From CAZVQX01 sp964629735 (lineage in GTDB: Bacteria; Bacillota_I; Bacilli_A; RF39; UBA660): 44,464 nt of DNA. The notes beneath the pieces were generated by a model. The model searched no databases and was not told the DNA's origin. It saw only the letters and a list, made by a program, of their open reading frames with translations. The stretch spans positions 1 to 44,464 of the forward strand of contig CAZVQX010000005.1 of the NCBI GenBank assembly GCA_964629735.1, written 5' to 3'. A program made the translations under genes and the position numbers. Numbering within the stretch: the stretch's first letter is position 1; the number at the start of each line of letters is the position of its first letter. This document shows, in pieces, positions 24,410 through 32,564 of this stretch.

Positions 24410-25978
24410 TTAAATTTTCTTTCTTCGTTTAAGATACATATACTCTTCGGTATATCCATTTATTATTTTATCTTTTTCGTTTAATGCTTGACTTATTATA
24501 TCTAATTTATCTTTTAAATTATATACTTCGGCATCGGTTAATTGTTCTTTATCAATTATAATTTTTTGAACTAATTTTTGATTTTGTAAAGCTGCAAAAT
24601 TACGAGCTGGTGTTGTAGTATGAGCATATATTTTTAAATTTAGTCCAAAATGGCCTTTATTTTCAGTGGAGTAAAATGATGAATTGGGAATATTTTTTAA
24701 TTCATCAATCACATTTTGAACAGTTCCACTATTTGTGTCAATTTTTAAATTTTTAAAATAATCATATCGATCTAAATTAACACGATATAAAAATGGATAT
24801 TGGGTTTTACTATATTTTTCTGCATTAAGTTGATTAGTATAAATCATTAAATACTCTATTATTTGTGATTGATTTTTAGAGTAGCAACTGTTGTTTTCTT
24901 TTTTAGTATGATAGTTTTTAACTGAAGGATTAGATTGTTTAATTTTATTAACTAATAATAACAATTTATCAAATAAGTCATTTTCTAATATTGATTTACC
25001 AGCGCTTAAGTCCGCTTCTACTTCTTTATAGGCTTTATTATCTTTAATATTAACTATTGCTCTTTTAATATCATAATTTACTAAATCAAAAGATGGTGAA
25101 AATTCAAATAAATTAGCAATTACACATTTAGTTTTATTTTTTACTAAGGTTAAATAATTAAAAACTAACTCTTCAGGAAACATAGGAAGATTAAGTCCAG
25201 GTAGATATATGGTCCGGCCCCGATTAAAAGCTTCCATTTCCAATAAACCTTCTGGTTGAATATAACTGTAGACATCTATGATATAAACACCTAACAAATA
25301 GTTACCATTAGGCAATTTTTCAAAAGACATAGCATCTTCATAACAACAATTTTTACTAGTATCTATCGTAAAAATATATTTATTTCTTAGATCAACATAT
25401 GGTTTATCATAACTTTTGACAACATTATTTAATTCATCAATAACTTGCCTGCTAAAAGTATCACTAATACCATATTTATAATTTAAATTATTTAATTGAT
25501 TATTTTTTGGATTTTGTTTTTTGATACTTTCTTTTAATAAATTTATATATTTGTTAATTCTCTTGCGTTCCGCACTAGAATAATGCTTCGGAGATAACCG
25601 AGACTGCGTATTATTTAAAGTTTTTAATATTTCTTTTCTCTCTTCTGGTCCTATATTAATTGATGTACTATTAATAATGTATGAAATTGTTTTAGACATA
25701 TTTATTAATTGGTGAACACTTATTTTTTCATCTTTAGCATAATCGATGTATTTTTCAACTAAAGATAAAGCTTTATCATTTTTTTTAAATTGTTTAATAA
25801 TTTCTTGTTTGTGTTTTTCAAAAACAATTTTAAATTGTTTAATATCATTTATATCAAAGACTAAATAATCAATCATTTGACTCATGTTTTCTATTTCTGC
25901 AATTTCACCATATTTTTCTAAACCTTCCACTTCGATAATTTCAATGTTTTCTGTTTCTGACTTTAAATTACTACGCAT
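24410..25978 (-). CDS. RNase II/R-like (RNB-domain) protein, probably catalytically altered
   Basis: 522 aa. Residues 1-190 have no recognised domain and are rich in charged helices; residues about 195-500 align by eye with the RNB exoribonuclease domain: FTIDTSKNCCYEDAM, EAFNRGRTIYLPGLNLPMFP, IKRAIVNIKDNKAYKEV, IIEYLMIYTNQLNAEKY, GHFGLNLKIYAHTTTPARN. In RNase R the metal site is TIDgedarDfDDA; here the four Asp are D206, C212, E214 and D215, so one essential Asp is lost and one is conservative. The S1 and cold-shock domains are absent. The gene sits directly after dnaI, where Bacillus has ytxB/ytxC. It may bind RNA without degrading it, or be slow; the function is unknown. Confidence 0.75.
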   Translation of the reverse strand: MRSNLKSETENIEIIEVEGLEKYGEIAEIENMSQMIDYLVFDINDIKQFKIVFEKHKQEIIKQFKKNDKALSLVEKYIDYAKDEKISVHQLINMSKTISYIINSTSINIGPEERKEILKTLNNTQSRLSPKHYSSAERKRINKYINLLKESIKKQNPKNNQLNNLNYKYGISDTFSRQVIDELNNVVKSYDKPYVDLRNKYIFTIDTSKNCCYEDAMSFEKLPNGNYLLGVYIIDVYSYIQPEGLLEMEAFNRGRTIYLPGLNLPMFPEELVFNYLTLVKNKTKCVIANLFEFSPSFDLVNYDIKRAIVNIKDNKAYKEVEADLSAGKSILENDLFDKLLLLVNKIKQSNPSVKNYHTKKENNSCYSKNQSQIIEYLMIYTNQLNAEKYSKTQYPFLYRVNLDRYDYFKNLKIDTNSGTVQNVIDELKNIPNSSFYSTENKGHFGLNLKIYAHTTTPARNFAALQNQKLVQKIIIDKEQLTDAEVYNLKDKLDIISQALNEKDKIINGYTEEYMYLKRRKKI

Positions 25979-25989
25979 CTTTACTTCCT

Positions 25990-26910
25990 CTACTTCCTTA
26001 AATTTCTAGCAATCATTTGCTTTTCTTCTGTTAATTGTTTTATTCGCTCGATAATTCTTTTTGATTTTACTTTCGAAATATTATCACGCGTAACACTTAA
26101 GTGAGATTCCAACGTTTCTAAATCAAGATTTGATGTAAAAAAGGTTGGTATTTGTTCTTGCATACGATATTGGAGAATAGGTCCTAATATTTCATCACGT
26201 CCCCACTCCGTTACGCTTTCAGCACCTATATCATCAATTAATAATAAAGGTACTTTTTTAATATATTCAAACTTTTCTGTAAAATCTGTTTGAAATGATC
26301 CTTTTAAATCTCTAAGAAATTCTGGCCAATATATAATTGCACTCCTTATATCTTGTTTTGCTAATTCATTAAACATAGCAGCTATTAGATAGGTTTTACC
26401 GGAACCAAAGTTACCGTGTAAATATAAACCTTTTTGATGTTTATCTTTTGGGTAAGATTTTAAAAATGATAATATCCACATTATTATTTCTATCCGACCC
26501 TTATCTTCTTTTATAATATTAGCCATTGATGCTTCAGCTAAGTTTTTTGGAACATCATGTAAATATACATTTTTCAAATGTGATGTTTCTTTTTGAAATT
26601 GTTTTTGATAACGACAGGCTACAAATCCAAATTCTAAATTAGAATCCACCACCATGGGTAAATGGGCATAACCCGTTATTTCATTTTTACATTCAATTAA
26701 GCCTTTACAATTTTGACAATTGCCATACTCAATACTAGATTCTTCTAATAAAGAAGTATATTGCATTAGTATATCATCACTTAATTTTAGTTTAGAAACT
26801 AATTGTTTAAAATTTTTATCCTTTAAGGCTTCTTTATATGAATTGTATAAATTGTTTTTTAAAACTTTATTCAATCCCATTTCTTTTAATTGATCTGATA
26901 TTTTTTTCAA
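25990..26910 (-). CDS. dnaI: Primosomal protein DnaI (helicase loader)
   Basis: AAA+ loader of the replicative helicase DnaC/DnaB in Firmicutes. The N-terminal part has a Cys cluster typical of the DnaI zinc domain (YGNCQNCKGLIECKNE, about residues 90-105). The AAA+ domain follows with Walker A GNFGSGKTYL, Walker B PLLLIDDIGAES, sensor 1 TFFTSNLDLETL, and Arg-rich sensor 2 SKRIIERIKQL. Start chosen at TTG 26908-26910 (KKISDQLKEM) after TAGGTGA; GTG at 26919 directly after the dnaB stop is possible. It follows dnaB with no gap. Confidence 0.93.
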   Translation of the reverse strand: MKKISDQLKEMGLNKVLKNNLYNSYKEALKDKNFKQLVSKLKLSDDILMQYTSLLEESSIEYGNCQNCKGLIECKNEITGYAHLPMVVDSNLEFGFVACRYQKQFQKETSHLKNVYLHDVPKNLAEASMANIIKEDKGRIEIIMWILSFLKSYPKDKHQKGLYLHGNFGSGKTYLIAAMFNELAKQDIRSAIIYWPEFLRDLKGSFQTDFTEKFEYIKKVPLLLIDDIGAESVTEWGRDEILGPILQYRMQEQIPTFFTSNLDLETLESHLSVTRDNISKVKSKRIIERIKQLTEEKQMIARNLRK

Positions 26911-26919
26911 ATAAATCAC

Positions 26920-28215
26920 CTACTTATATTCTTCTAACATTTTTTCCAGTTTTTTGCGACTATCTTCATCAATTTTTTTAGTTTCAATCTCCTGATCAAA
27001 CCATTCAGGTATTATTTCTTTTGATACTTTTTTAGTTTTTTTAGGAGCATTTATTTTTTGACGATTGCGATATTCTTTTTCAGCTAAATTCATAGCTTCT
27101 TCAACTGTTTCAATTTTATTTCGTTTCCATTGAATAGCTATTAATTCAACAAAATTTTTAATTAATTTATTATTATTTATTCTTAATACATAATCAATTA
27201 AAACATTAACAACACCAGGATTTAAATTTAATTCTAATAATAAATATGATAATACTTCTTTATCATTTTTGGTAATCGTATTAGTATTATTTTTACTAGC
27301 TAAAAATATAGCCGGTGAGGTTGTTTCAAAAATATGAATCATTTTATCACGTTTACTTAACCCTGTTACTGATTTACATAAATATTCAGGTTGATTTTTA
27401 TATGCTAAAGATGGTAATTTACCTTTGTTTTCAAATTTAAAATAATTTTGACAATTTAACTGTAATAATTTTGTATCTATTCTTCGTTGATCATTTAGTG
27501 AATTTTTTATTATTTCAACAGTATTCATATCATCTAAATTATAAATAAAACTAAGTTTATATATTAATTCTTTAGTTTCATTAGTTATACTTCTTGGATT
27601 CAACATTTCTTCTGGTATTTTACTTAATACCTCATCAACATTAAGTTCTGAAATGAGTTCTAAAGCCCGATAGTGATGTCTTTTAATATCACTTGATAAT
27701 ACTTCTATTGGTGAATCAGTTACTAGTTTAAAAACATCAGAAAAAGTACAAGTAATATCTTCATATTCTTCTAAATTAATTTTGGGAATTTTATAATAAT
27801 TTTTTATTTTTTCAAATTCTATTTCACCAACATTATTATAAAGAGAAGTTGCTAAAATAGGGTTTGATAAAAATTCATAAGCGGTTAATGGTGAATATAG
27901 CTCATATACATAGTTATTAACACTATTTTTTTGAACATATGTTTTTAAAAGACCAATTCCTTCTAGCTTTTCTCTAGCAATTTTTATATTTTCTAAATTT
28001 ACTCTAGTAGTTGCTAGCAAATGATGATGAGTCCATTCCGTTGATATTAATTCTTTTTTATCTAAATAAGCCCATAAGGTGAAATATAAGTTAGTAGCCA
28101 TTCCACCAATTATCGGTTGATATAACATTGATAGTAAGAGGCGATCTTCATCTTTTAATATCGTTTTATTGACAACAATAAAAGTGTCGGCTGGTAATAA
28201 ATTAATTTCATTCAT
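26920..28215 (-). CDS. dnaB: Replication initiation protein DnaB (Firmicutes type)
   Basis: Membrane-associated co-loader that acts with DnaD and DnaI at oriC and restart sites; not the helicase. 431 aa. The N-terminal winged helix resembles Bacillus DnaB (LLSMLYQPIIGGMATNLYFTLWA; TTRVNLENIKIAREKLEGIGL is split here by position), followed by two DnaD/DnaB2-like helical domains (about 180-260 and 310-390) and a charged tail. RBS GAGGTGATTT. It leads the dnaB-dnaI-RNB-like unit; the order to thrS matches the Bacillus arrangement. Confidence 0.9.
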   Translation of the reverse strand: MNEINLLPADTFIVVNKTILKDEDRLLLSMLYQPIIGGMATNLYFTLWAYLDKKELISTEWTHHHLLATTRVNLENIKIAREKLEGIGLLKTYVQKNSVNNYVYELYSPLTAYEFLSNPILATSLYNNVGEIEFEKIKNYYKIPKINLEEYEDITCTFSDVFKLVTDSPIEVLSSDIKRHHYRALELISELNVDEVLSKIPEEMLNPRSITNETKELIYKLSFIYNLDDMNTVEIIKNSLNDQRRIDTKLLQLNCQNYFKFENKGKLPSLAYKNQPEYLCKSVTGLSKRDKMIHIFETTSPAIFLASKNNTNTITKNDKEVLSYLLLELNLNPGVVNVLIDYVLRINNNKLIKNFVELIAIQWKRNKIETVEEAMNLAEKEYRNRQKINAPKKTKKVSKEIIPEWFDQEIETKKIDEDSRKKLEKMLEEYK

Positions 28216-28257
28216 TATAAATCACCTCATATATAGTTTATCATAATAAGCTTTTTA

Positions 28258-28290
28258 AAAAAAGAAAAAATAGACAAAAAATCTATTTTT
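28258..28290 (-). terminator. Terminator between yebC and dnaB
   Basis: 9-bp stem AAAAATAGA/TCTATTTTT with a 7-nt loop and T-run on the minus strand, 75 bases past the yebC stop. Confidence 0.7.
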
Positions 28291-28363
28291 CATACTAAAA
28301 AAAATTTAAATTTAAAATTATTTGGCCAAAATTAATTTCTATTATATTCATAGTTGTGCCCCC

Positions 28364-29080
28364 TTATAAATTAACATTGTGATAGATGTTTTGAACATCT
28401 TCAACATCTTCTAATAAAGTTATTACTTTATTTATAAGTTCTTTATCTTCGTCAGTTAATTCAATTTTTGATTTTGGAATCATTGTAATTTCATCAACAA
28501 TATACTCAACATCAGGTAATAATTTATTAATTGCTTCTTTTGTTTTAAACAAATCTTGTGGGTCAGCATAAATTGTAATATTATTGTCTTCAACTTCGAT
28601 ATCGTCTACATTAACATCATTTTCAATCATTGCTTCAATTACTTCTTCTTCATTTAAGCCCGTAAAACGAACAACTGATAAATGATCATACATATAAGCA
28701 ACACTACCACTAACTCCCATTTTACAATTATTTTTATTTAAAATCGGCCTTATATGACTTAAAGTTCTATTAACATTATCAGTTAAACAATCAACAATTA
28801 ATGTAGAGCCATTGGGTCCAAATATTTCATATCGAACGCTATCATAACTCTCATCAACCCCTGAATTAACTTTATCAATCGCACGATTAATAATATCTGA
28901 TGGTACTTGTTCTTTTTTAGCACGGTCTATTAATCTTTTTAAAGTTGCATTAGATTCTGGCTCAGCGCCGCCTGTTTTGGCAGCTTGATATATTTCACGA
29001 GCATATAGTGAATATATTTTTGCTTTAGCTGCACCTGTTTTTTGTATACTTGCTTTTCGAACTTCATAAGCTCTTCCCAT
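28364..29080 (-). CDS. yebC: YebC/PmpR-family protein
   Basis: 238 aa, full-length three-domain family member. Signatures: N-terminal MGRAYEVRKASIQKTGAAKA, NATLKRLIDRAKKEQVPSDI, YEIFGPNGSTLIVDCLTDN, NRTLSHIRPILNKNNCKMG and VAYMYDHLSVVRF. The family was long called a transcriptional regulator; recent work on YebC proteins points to a translation role at difficult stretches. RBS GAGGAGAG. It has its own promoter and follows rnc by about 50 bp. Confidence 0.94.
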   Translation of the reverse strand: MGRAYEVRKASIQKTGAAKAKIYSLYAREIYQAAKTGGAEPESNATLKRLIDRAKKEQVPSDIINRAIDKVNSGVDESYDSVRYEIFGPNGSTLIVDCLTDNVNRTLSHIRPILNKNNCKMGVSGSVAYMYDHLSVVRFTGLNEEEVIEAMIENDVNVDDIEVEDNNITIYADPQDLFKTKEAINKLLPDVEYIVDEITMIPKSKIELTDEDKELINKVITLLEDVEDVQNIYHNVNL

Positions 29081-29101
29081 GATATCTCTCCTCGCTTATA
29101 T

Positions 29102-29130
29102 ATTTTACTTGTTTTTTTTCATTTTATCAA
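29102..29130 (-). promoter_or_regulatory. Promoter of yebC
   Basis: Minus strand -35 TTGATA (29125-29130), 17-bp spacer, -10 TAAAAT (29102-29107). Confidence 0.6.
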
Positions 29131-29132
29131 CC

Positions 29133-29792
29133 TTATTTTGCAATTTTATTTAAAGCTTCTTTTGCGGCTTTTTGTTCAGCACCTTTTTTAGATGAATCAA
29201 TACCAACACCATATGTTATATTATCTATTTTAACAGCTATAGTATATTTTTTGTTATGTGATGGTCCTTCATCTTTTAAAACAACATATTCTAAATTTCT
29301 CTTATCAGTTTGCGTTAATTCTTGGAGTTCAGTTTTATAATCTCCTGGTATTTCTAATTCATCTGACTCGATAATTGGAATAACATACTTATAAACAAAT
29401 TTTTTTGTTCTAACAAAACCTTGATCTAAATAAAGTGCTCCTAAAAATGATTCGAAAATATCGGCAACAATTGCTTTTCGATATTTTCCACCACTCTCTA
29501 ATTCACCTTTACCTAATCTTAAATTTTCATTAAGTTTAAGTTTCATTGAATATATATATAAAGCATCTTCACATGCGTAATGAGCCCTTAATTTTGTCAT
29601 AGCACCTTCATCTTCAGGACAATTTTGAAATAAGTATTCAGTAATAATTAATTCAAAAACAGCATCACCTAAAAATTCTAATCGCTCATAACATGAACTA
29701 TATTCTTCGTTAGAATATGAGGAATGAGTAAATGCTTGTTCATATATTTTTTTATTTTTAGTTTTGATATTGAATTTTTTTAATATTTCCAT
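29133..29792 (-). CDS. rnc: Ribonuclease III
   Basis: Double-strand RNA endonuclease for rRNA and mRNA processing. 219 aa. RNase III signature YERLEFLGDAVFELI and second acidic site VADIFESFLGALYLDQG; C-terminal dsRBD (DYKTELQELTQ; KKGAEQKAAKEALNKI). The start at 29792 follows GGTAGGTG; GTG at 29801 is within that site and less likely. First gene of a divergent pair with yidD. Confidence 0.96.
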   Translation of the reverse strand: MEILKKFNIKTKNKKIYEQAFTHSSYSNEEYSSCYERLEFLGDAVFELIITEYLFQNCPEDEGAMTKLRAHYACEDALYIYSMKLKLNENLRLGKGELESGGKYRKAIVADIFESFLGALYLDQGFVRTKKFVYKYVIPIIESDELEIPGDYKTELQELTQTDKRNLEYVVLKDEGPSHNKKYTIAVKIDNITYGVGIDSSKKGAEQKAAKEALNKIAK

Positions 29793-29824
29793 GAGTCTCA
29801 CCTACCTTTAGTTTTTCCAATTAC

Positions 29825-29833
29825 ATTATATCA
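29825..29833 (-). promoter_or_regulatory. Extended -10 promoter of rnc
   Basis: TGATATAAT on the minus strand, about 33 bases before the rnc start codon; -35 weak. Confidence 0.5.
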
Positions 29834-29853
29834 TAAGACACCAATAAAATAAA

Positions 29854-29882
29854 TTTACTTTTTTCAAGTTGTTTAGTATAAT
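29854..29882 (+). promoter_or_regulatory. Promoter of yidD and the ZnuA-like gene
   Basis: Plus strand -35 TTTACT (29854-29859), 17-bp spacer, -10 TATAAT (29877-29882). The start lies only a few bases before the RBS GGTGAGAA, so the leader is very short. Confidence 0.6.
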
Positions 29883-29897
29883 ATTATTGGTGAGAAA

Positions 29898-30122
29898 ATG
29901 AAACACATTTTAATTTCTTTAATAAAATTGTATCAAAAAATTCCTGGTAATTTTCATTACAGCTGCCGCCATATCCCTACTTGCTCAAATTACGGAATTG
30001 AAGCTATCGAAAAACATGGTAGTGTTAGGGGTGGATTTTTAACTTTAAAAAGAATATTAAAATGTAATCCATGGGGAACATCAGGATATGATCCCGTAAT
30101 AAAAAAGGAGAATGTAAAATGA
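29898..30122 (+). CDS. yidD: Membrane protein insertion efficiency factor YidD
   Basis: 74 aa. The family core is complete: YQKIPGNFHYSCRHIPTCSN and YGIEAIEKHGSVRGGFL, then LKRILKCNPWGTSGYDPV, with the three conserved Cys. It helps YidC-dependent insertion at the inner face of the membrane. It overlaps the next gene by ATGA. It is usually near rnpA/yidC; here it is paired with a lipoprotein. Confidence 0.95.
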   Translation: MKHILISLIKLYQKIPGNFHYSCRHIPTCSNYGIEAIEKHGSVRGGFLTLKRILKCNPWGTSGYDPVIKKENVK

Positions 30123-30985
30123 AAAAAATTAAAATTTTAATAATATTTTTATTAACAATATTAATTACTACAGGTTGTTTAAAAAGAGATGTTTTAGAGG
30201 ATGTTGATATATATACTACCTCCTATCCAATTGAATATATTACAGAGCGTTTATACAGCAACCATAGTAATATATATAGTATTTATCCAGATGGTGTTAT
30301 TATTGATGATTATGAACTAACGGATAAACAAATTAAAGATTATAGTAAAGGTAGTTTATTTATTTTTAATGCTTTAAGTAAAGAAAAAGATTATGTTATT
30401 CCTCTATTTAATAATAATCAAAAAATTAAAATTATTGACTCATCTTTATCAATGACTTATGATTATAGTGTCGAAGAATTATGGATGAACCCCTCAAATT
30501 TTTTGATGATGGCTCAGAACATCAAAATGGGATTTAATGATTATATAAATAATCAATATTTAAAAAATGAAATTGATGAAAACTATCAAAGACTTTATCT
30601 TGAAGTTTCAAGTATTGACGCGAATCTAAAACAAATAGCTGAAAATGCAACTCATAATAAAATTGTTGTTAGTCATGATCTTTTTAAATTTTTAGAAAAA
30701 TATAATATTGAAGTCATATCTTTAGAAGAAAATGAATTTTTAACAGAAAAAACAATTGCCGATACTAAAAAATTAATTAATGATGGAGTTATTGAACATA
30801 TATTTGTTAAACAAAATGAAGAAATTAGTGAAACTATTAAAAAGATTCAAAAAGAAACAAATGTTAAAATTGTTACTATTCACTCACTTACTAATTTAAC
30901 CGAAGAAGAACGGGAAAGTAATAAAAATTATATAACACTTATGAATGAAAATATTGAAAAATTAAAAGAAGAATTATATGGATAA
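30119..30985 (+). CDS. ZnuA/TroA-like lipoprotein with most metal ligands missing
   Basis: 288 aa. Lipoprotein signal ILITTGC (Cys20). The fold follows the SBP_bac_9 (ZnuA/TroA) family: IYTTSYPIEYITERLY, the long backbone helix about residues 125-165, VVSHDLFKFLEKYNIEV and ISETIKKIQKETNVKIVTIHSL. In zinc binders the ligands are PHDYE, HxWLDP, a His in HDAFGY, and Asp near LDPLG. Here the first His is Asp (VIIDDYE), the second is Leu (EELWMNPSN), the third is kept (SHDLF), and the Asp position reads His. No permease or ATPase gene adjoins. It may bind another ligand or be a structural relic. Coupled to yidD by ATGA. Confidence 0.75.
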   Translation: MKKIKILIIFLLTILITTGCLKRDVLEDVDIYTTSYPIEYITERLYSNHSNIYSIYPDGVIIDDYELTDKQIKDYSKGSLFIFNALSKEKDYVIPLFNNNQKIKIIDSSLSMTYDYSVEELWMNPSNFLMMAQNIKMGFNDYINNQYLKNEIDENYQRLYLEVSSIDANLKQIAENATHNKIVVSHDLFKFLEKYNIEVISLEENEFLTEKTIADTKKLINDGVIEHIFVKQNEEISETIKKIQKETNVKIVTIHSLTNLTEEERESNKNYITLMNENIEKLKEELYG

Positions 30986-31018
30986 AAAAAAGAAGTAGAC
31001 AATTTCTACTTCTTTTTT
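30985..31018. terminator. Bidirectional terminator between the ZnuA-like gene and secG
   Basis: Long stem AAAAAAGAAGTAGA/TCTACTTCTTTTTT with a 5-nt loop; convergent genes end on both sides. Confidence 0.9.
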
Positions 31019-31229
31019 AAAACCCCATTATGAAACAAATAACAAAGAATGCAACTCCTAAAGCAAATGTTAAACGACTAATAAATAATTCAGAACCACG
31101 TTCTTTTCTATTTGCAAATAAACTTTCATTACCGCCTGAAATAACATTTGATGCACCTTCTGCTTTACCACTTTGTAGAAGAACAATTGCGATTAATAAA
31201 AGTGATATTATTATTAATAAAGTTTCCAT
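31017..31229 (-). CDS. secG: Preprotein translocase subunit SecG
   Basis: 70 aa with two TM helices (about 3-18 and 50-69) and the family motif VLLQSGKAEGASNVISGG. Accessory subunit of SecYEG. RBS GGGGAGGT. It follows the M16 pair; Firmicutes secG is often next to rnr, which is not the case here. Confidence 0.93.
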   Translation of the reverse strand: METLLIIISLLLIAIVLLQSGKAEGASNVISGGNESLFANRKERGSELFISRLTFALGVAFFVICFIMGF

Positions 31230-31259
31230 TTTATACCTCCCCTAGCTATTTATAATTTA

Positions 31260-32564
31260 TCATATTTCTGTACTTAAATCAAGCTCTTTAGGTATTACCA
31301 TAACAGAACTGTGATTTTTAAAATTAATTTGTCTAATTGTTTTTTCAAATGTTTCAAATGAATAATTATTTATTTCGTCATAATCATTGATTATTACTTT
31401 TCCCTCAGTAATAATATTATTCATTATTTTATTATTGAGTCTATAGATATTGTCACTTAAATATAAAAGTGATGAAATAATTGTTTTTTTCTTACGATTA
31501 AATTCTTCTTCTGTTGCATTAAATTTATCTATTTCTTTATTGATTAATTCAATTAACAAGTTTGGTTTTTCAGTATCGGCGATTAACATAAATAAAAAGT
31601 GACTATCAACATCAACAATTGTATAATCGAGAGTTCCAGTAATTATTTTCTGCTCTTTTAATTGTTCATTAAAAAGTGATGTTGAACCAAATTTTAGTTC
31701 AAAATATAACATTATATAATCAACTAATTCTTTTCTACTGATGTCATTAAAGTTGGATAAATTGATTTTAAATGTATGAGAAACCTTTGGAATTGCTACA
31801 TTCATTTTAATAACTTCTTTTTCTTTATATACATAATCAGGTTCATTATATTTTTTGACCTTAATTGGAATGTTAACATCTTCAAACGAACGAGTTGATT
31901 GATTGGCTTTGATAATACTTATAACTTCTTTTGGATCAACGTTTCCCGTTACTACAACAAACATATTACTAGGATTATAAAATGTACTATAACACGTATA
32001 TAAATCATCTTTAGTTATTTTCTTTATTGAATCTATTGTTCCAATAACTGGAATTCTAATAGAATTTTTAACAATTGAATTATATAATGTTTTATCATAT
32101 AAAACATAAAAAGGATCATCCTCATACATTTTTATTTCTTGGGCAATGATCCCTTTTTCTTTTTCGACATTTTCATCAGTAAAATAAGGATCTTGGACAA
32201 AATTAATTAAAAAATCAAGATTTTCTTTTAATTTATTGGGACTTGAAAACAAATAGGTTGTTTTTTGACTACTAGTATTTGCATTAGCATCTGCACCATT
32301 TTCATTATAAAAAGTAAATGGATCAATTCCATCTTTTTGTTCAAAGAGTTTATGCTCTAAAAAATGGGCAATTCCTGGTGGAAATTTTCTTAATTTTTTT
32401 TCGCCTTTTGGAACAAATTCAATATGGCGAGAACCATATTTAGTACTTAAAGTAACATATATATTATTAACGTTTGTTTTAGGAATAATATATATTTCTA
32501 AACCATTATCCAATTTTTCATAATATAATTCTAAGTCTAATTTACTTAATTTTTCTATTTTCAT
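31260..32564 (-). CDS. M16 zinc peptidase, active-type subunit (YmfH-like)
   Basis: 434 aa. Inverted zinc motif HFLEH (His67, Glu70, His71) in GIAHFLEHKLFEQKDG, with the downstream Glu in EKGIIAQEIKMYEDDP; two M16 half-domains. It overlaps the preceding M16 gene by ATGA. In Bacillus the YmfF/YmfH pair forms a heteromeric peptidase of unclear substrate; the catalytic subunit would be this one. Possible roles include peptide or signal-peptide turnover. Confidence 0.88.
   Translation of the reverse strand: MKIEKLSKLDLELYYEKLDNGLEIYIIPKTNVNNIYVTLSTKYGSRHIEFVPKGEKKLRKFPPGIAHFLEHKLFEQKDGIDPFTFYNENGADANANTSSQKTTYLFSSPNKLKENLDFLINFVQDPYFTDENVEKEKGIIAQEIKMYEDDPFYVLYDKTLYNSIVKNSIRIPVIGTIDSIKKITKDDLYTCYSTFYNPSNMFVVVTGNVDPKEVISIIKANQSTRSFEDVNIPIKVKKYNEPDYVYKEKEVIKMNVAIPKVSHTFKINLSNFNDISRKELVDYIMLYFELKFGSTSLFNEQLKEQKIITGTLDYTIVDVDSHFLFMLIADTEKPNLLIELINKEIDKFNATEEEFNRKKKTIISSLLYLSDNIYRLNNKIMNNIITEGKVIINDYDEINNYSFETFEKTIRQINFKNHSSVMVIPKELDLSTEI

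Noticed and set aside
28321..28330. Perfect 10-bp palindrome TTTGGCCAAA downstream of yebC.
   Set aside because: Short, after a gene and before a terminator, with no promoter nearby; chance is adequate.
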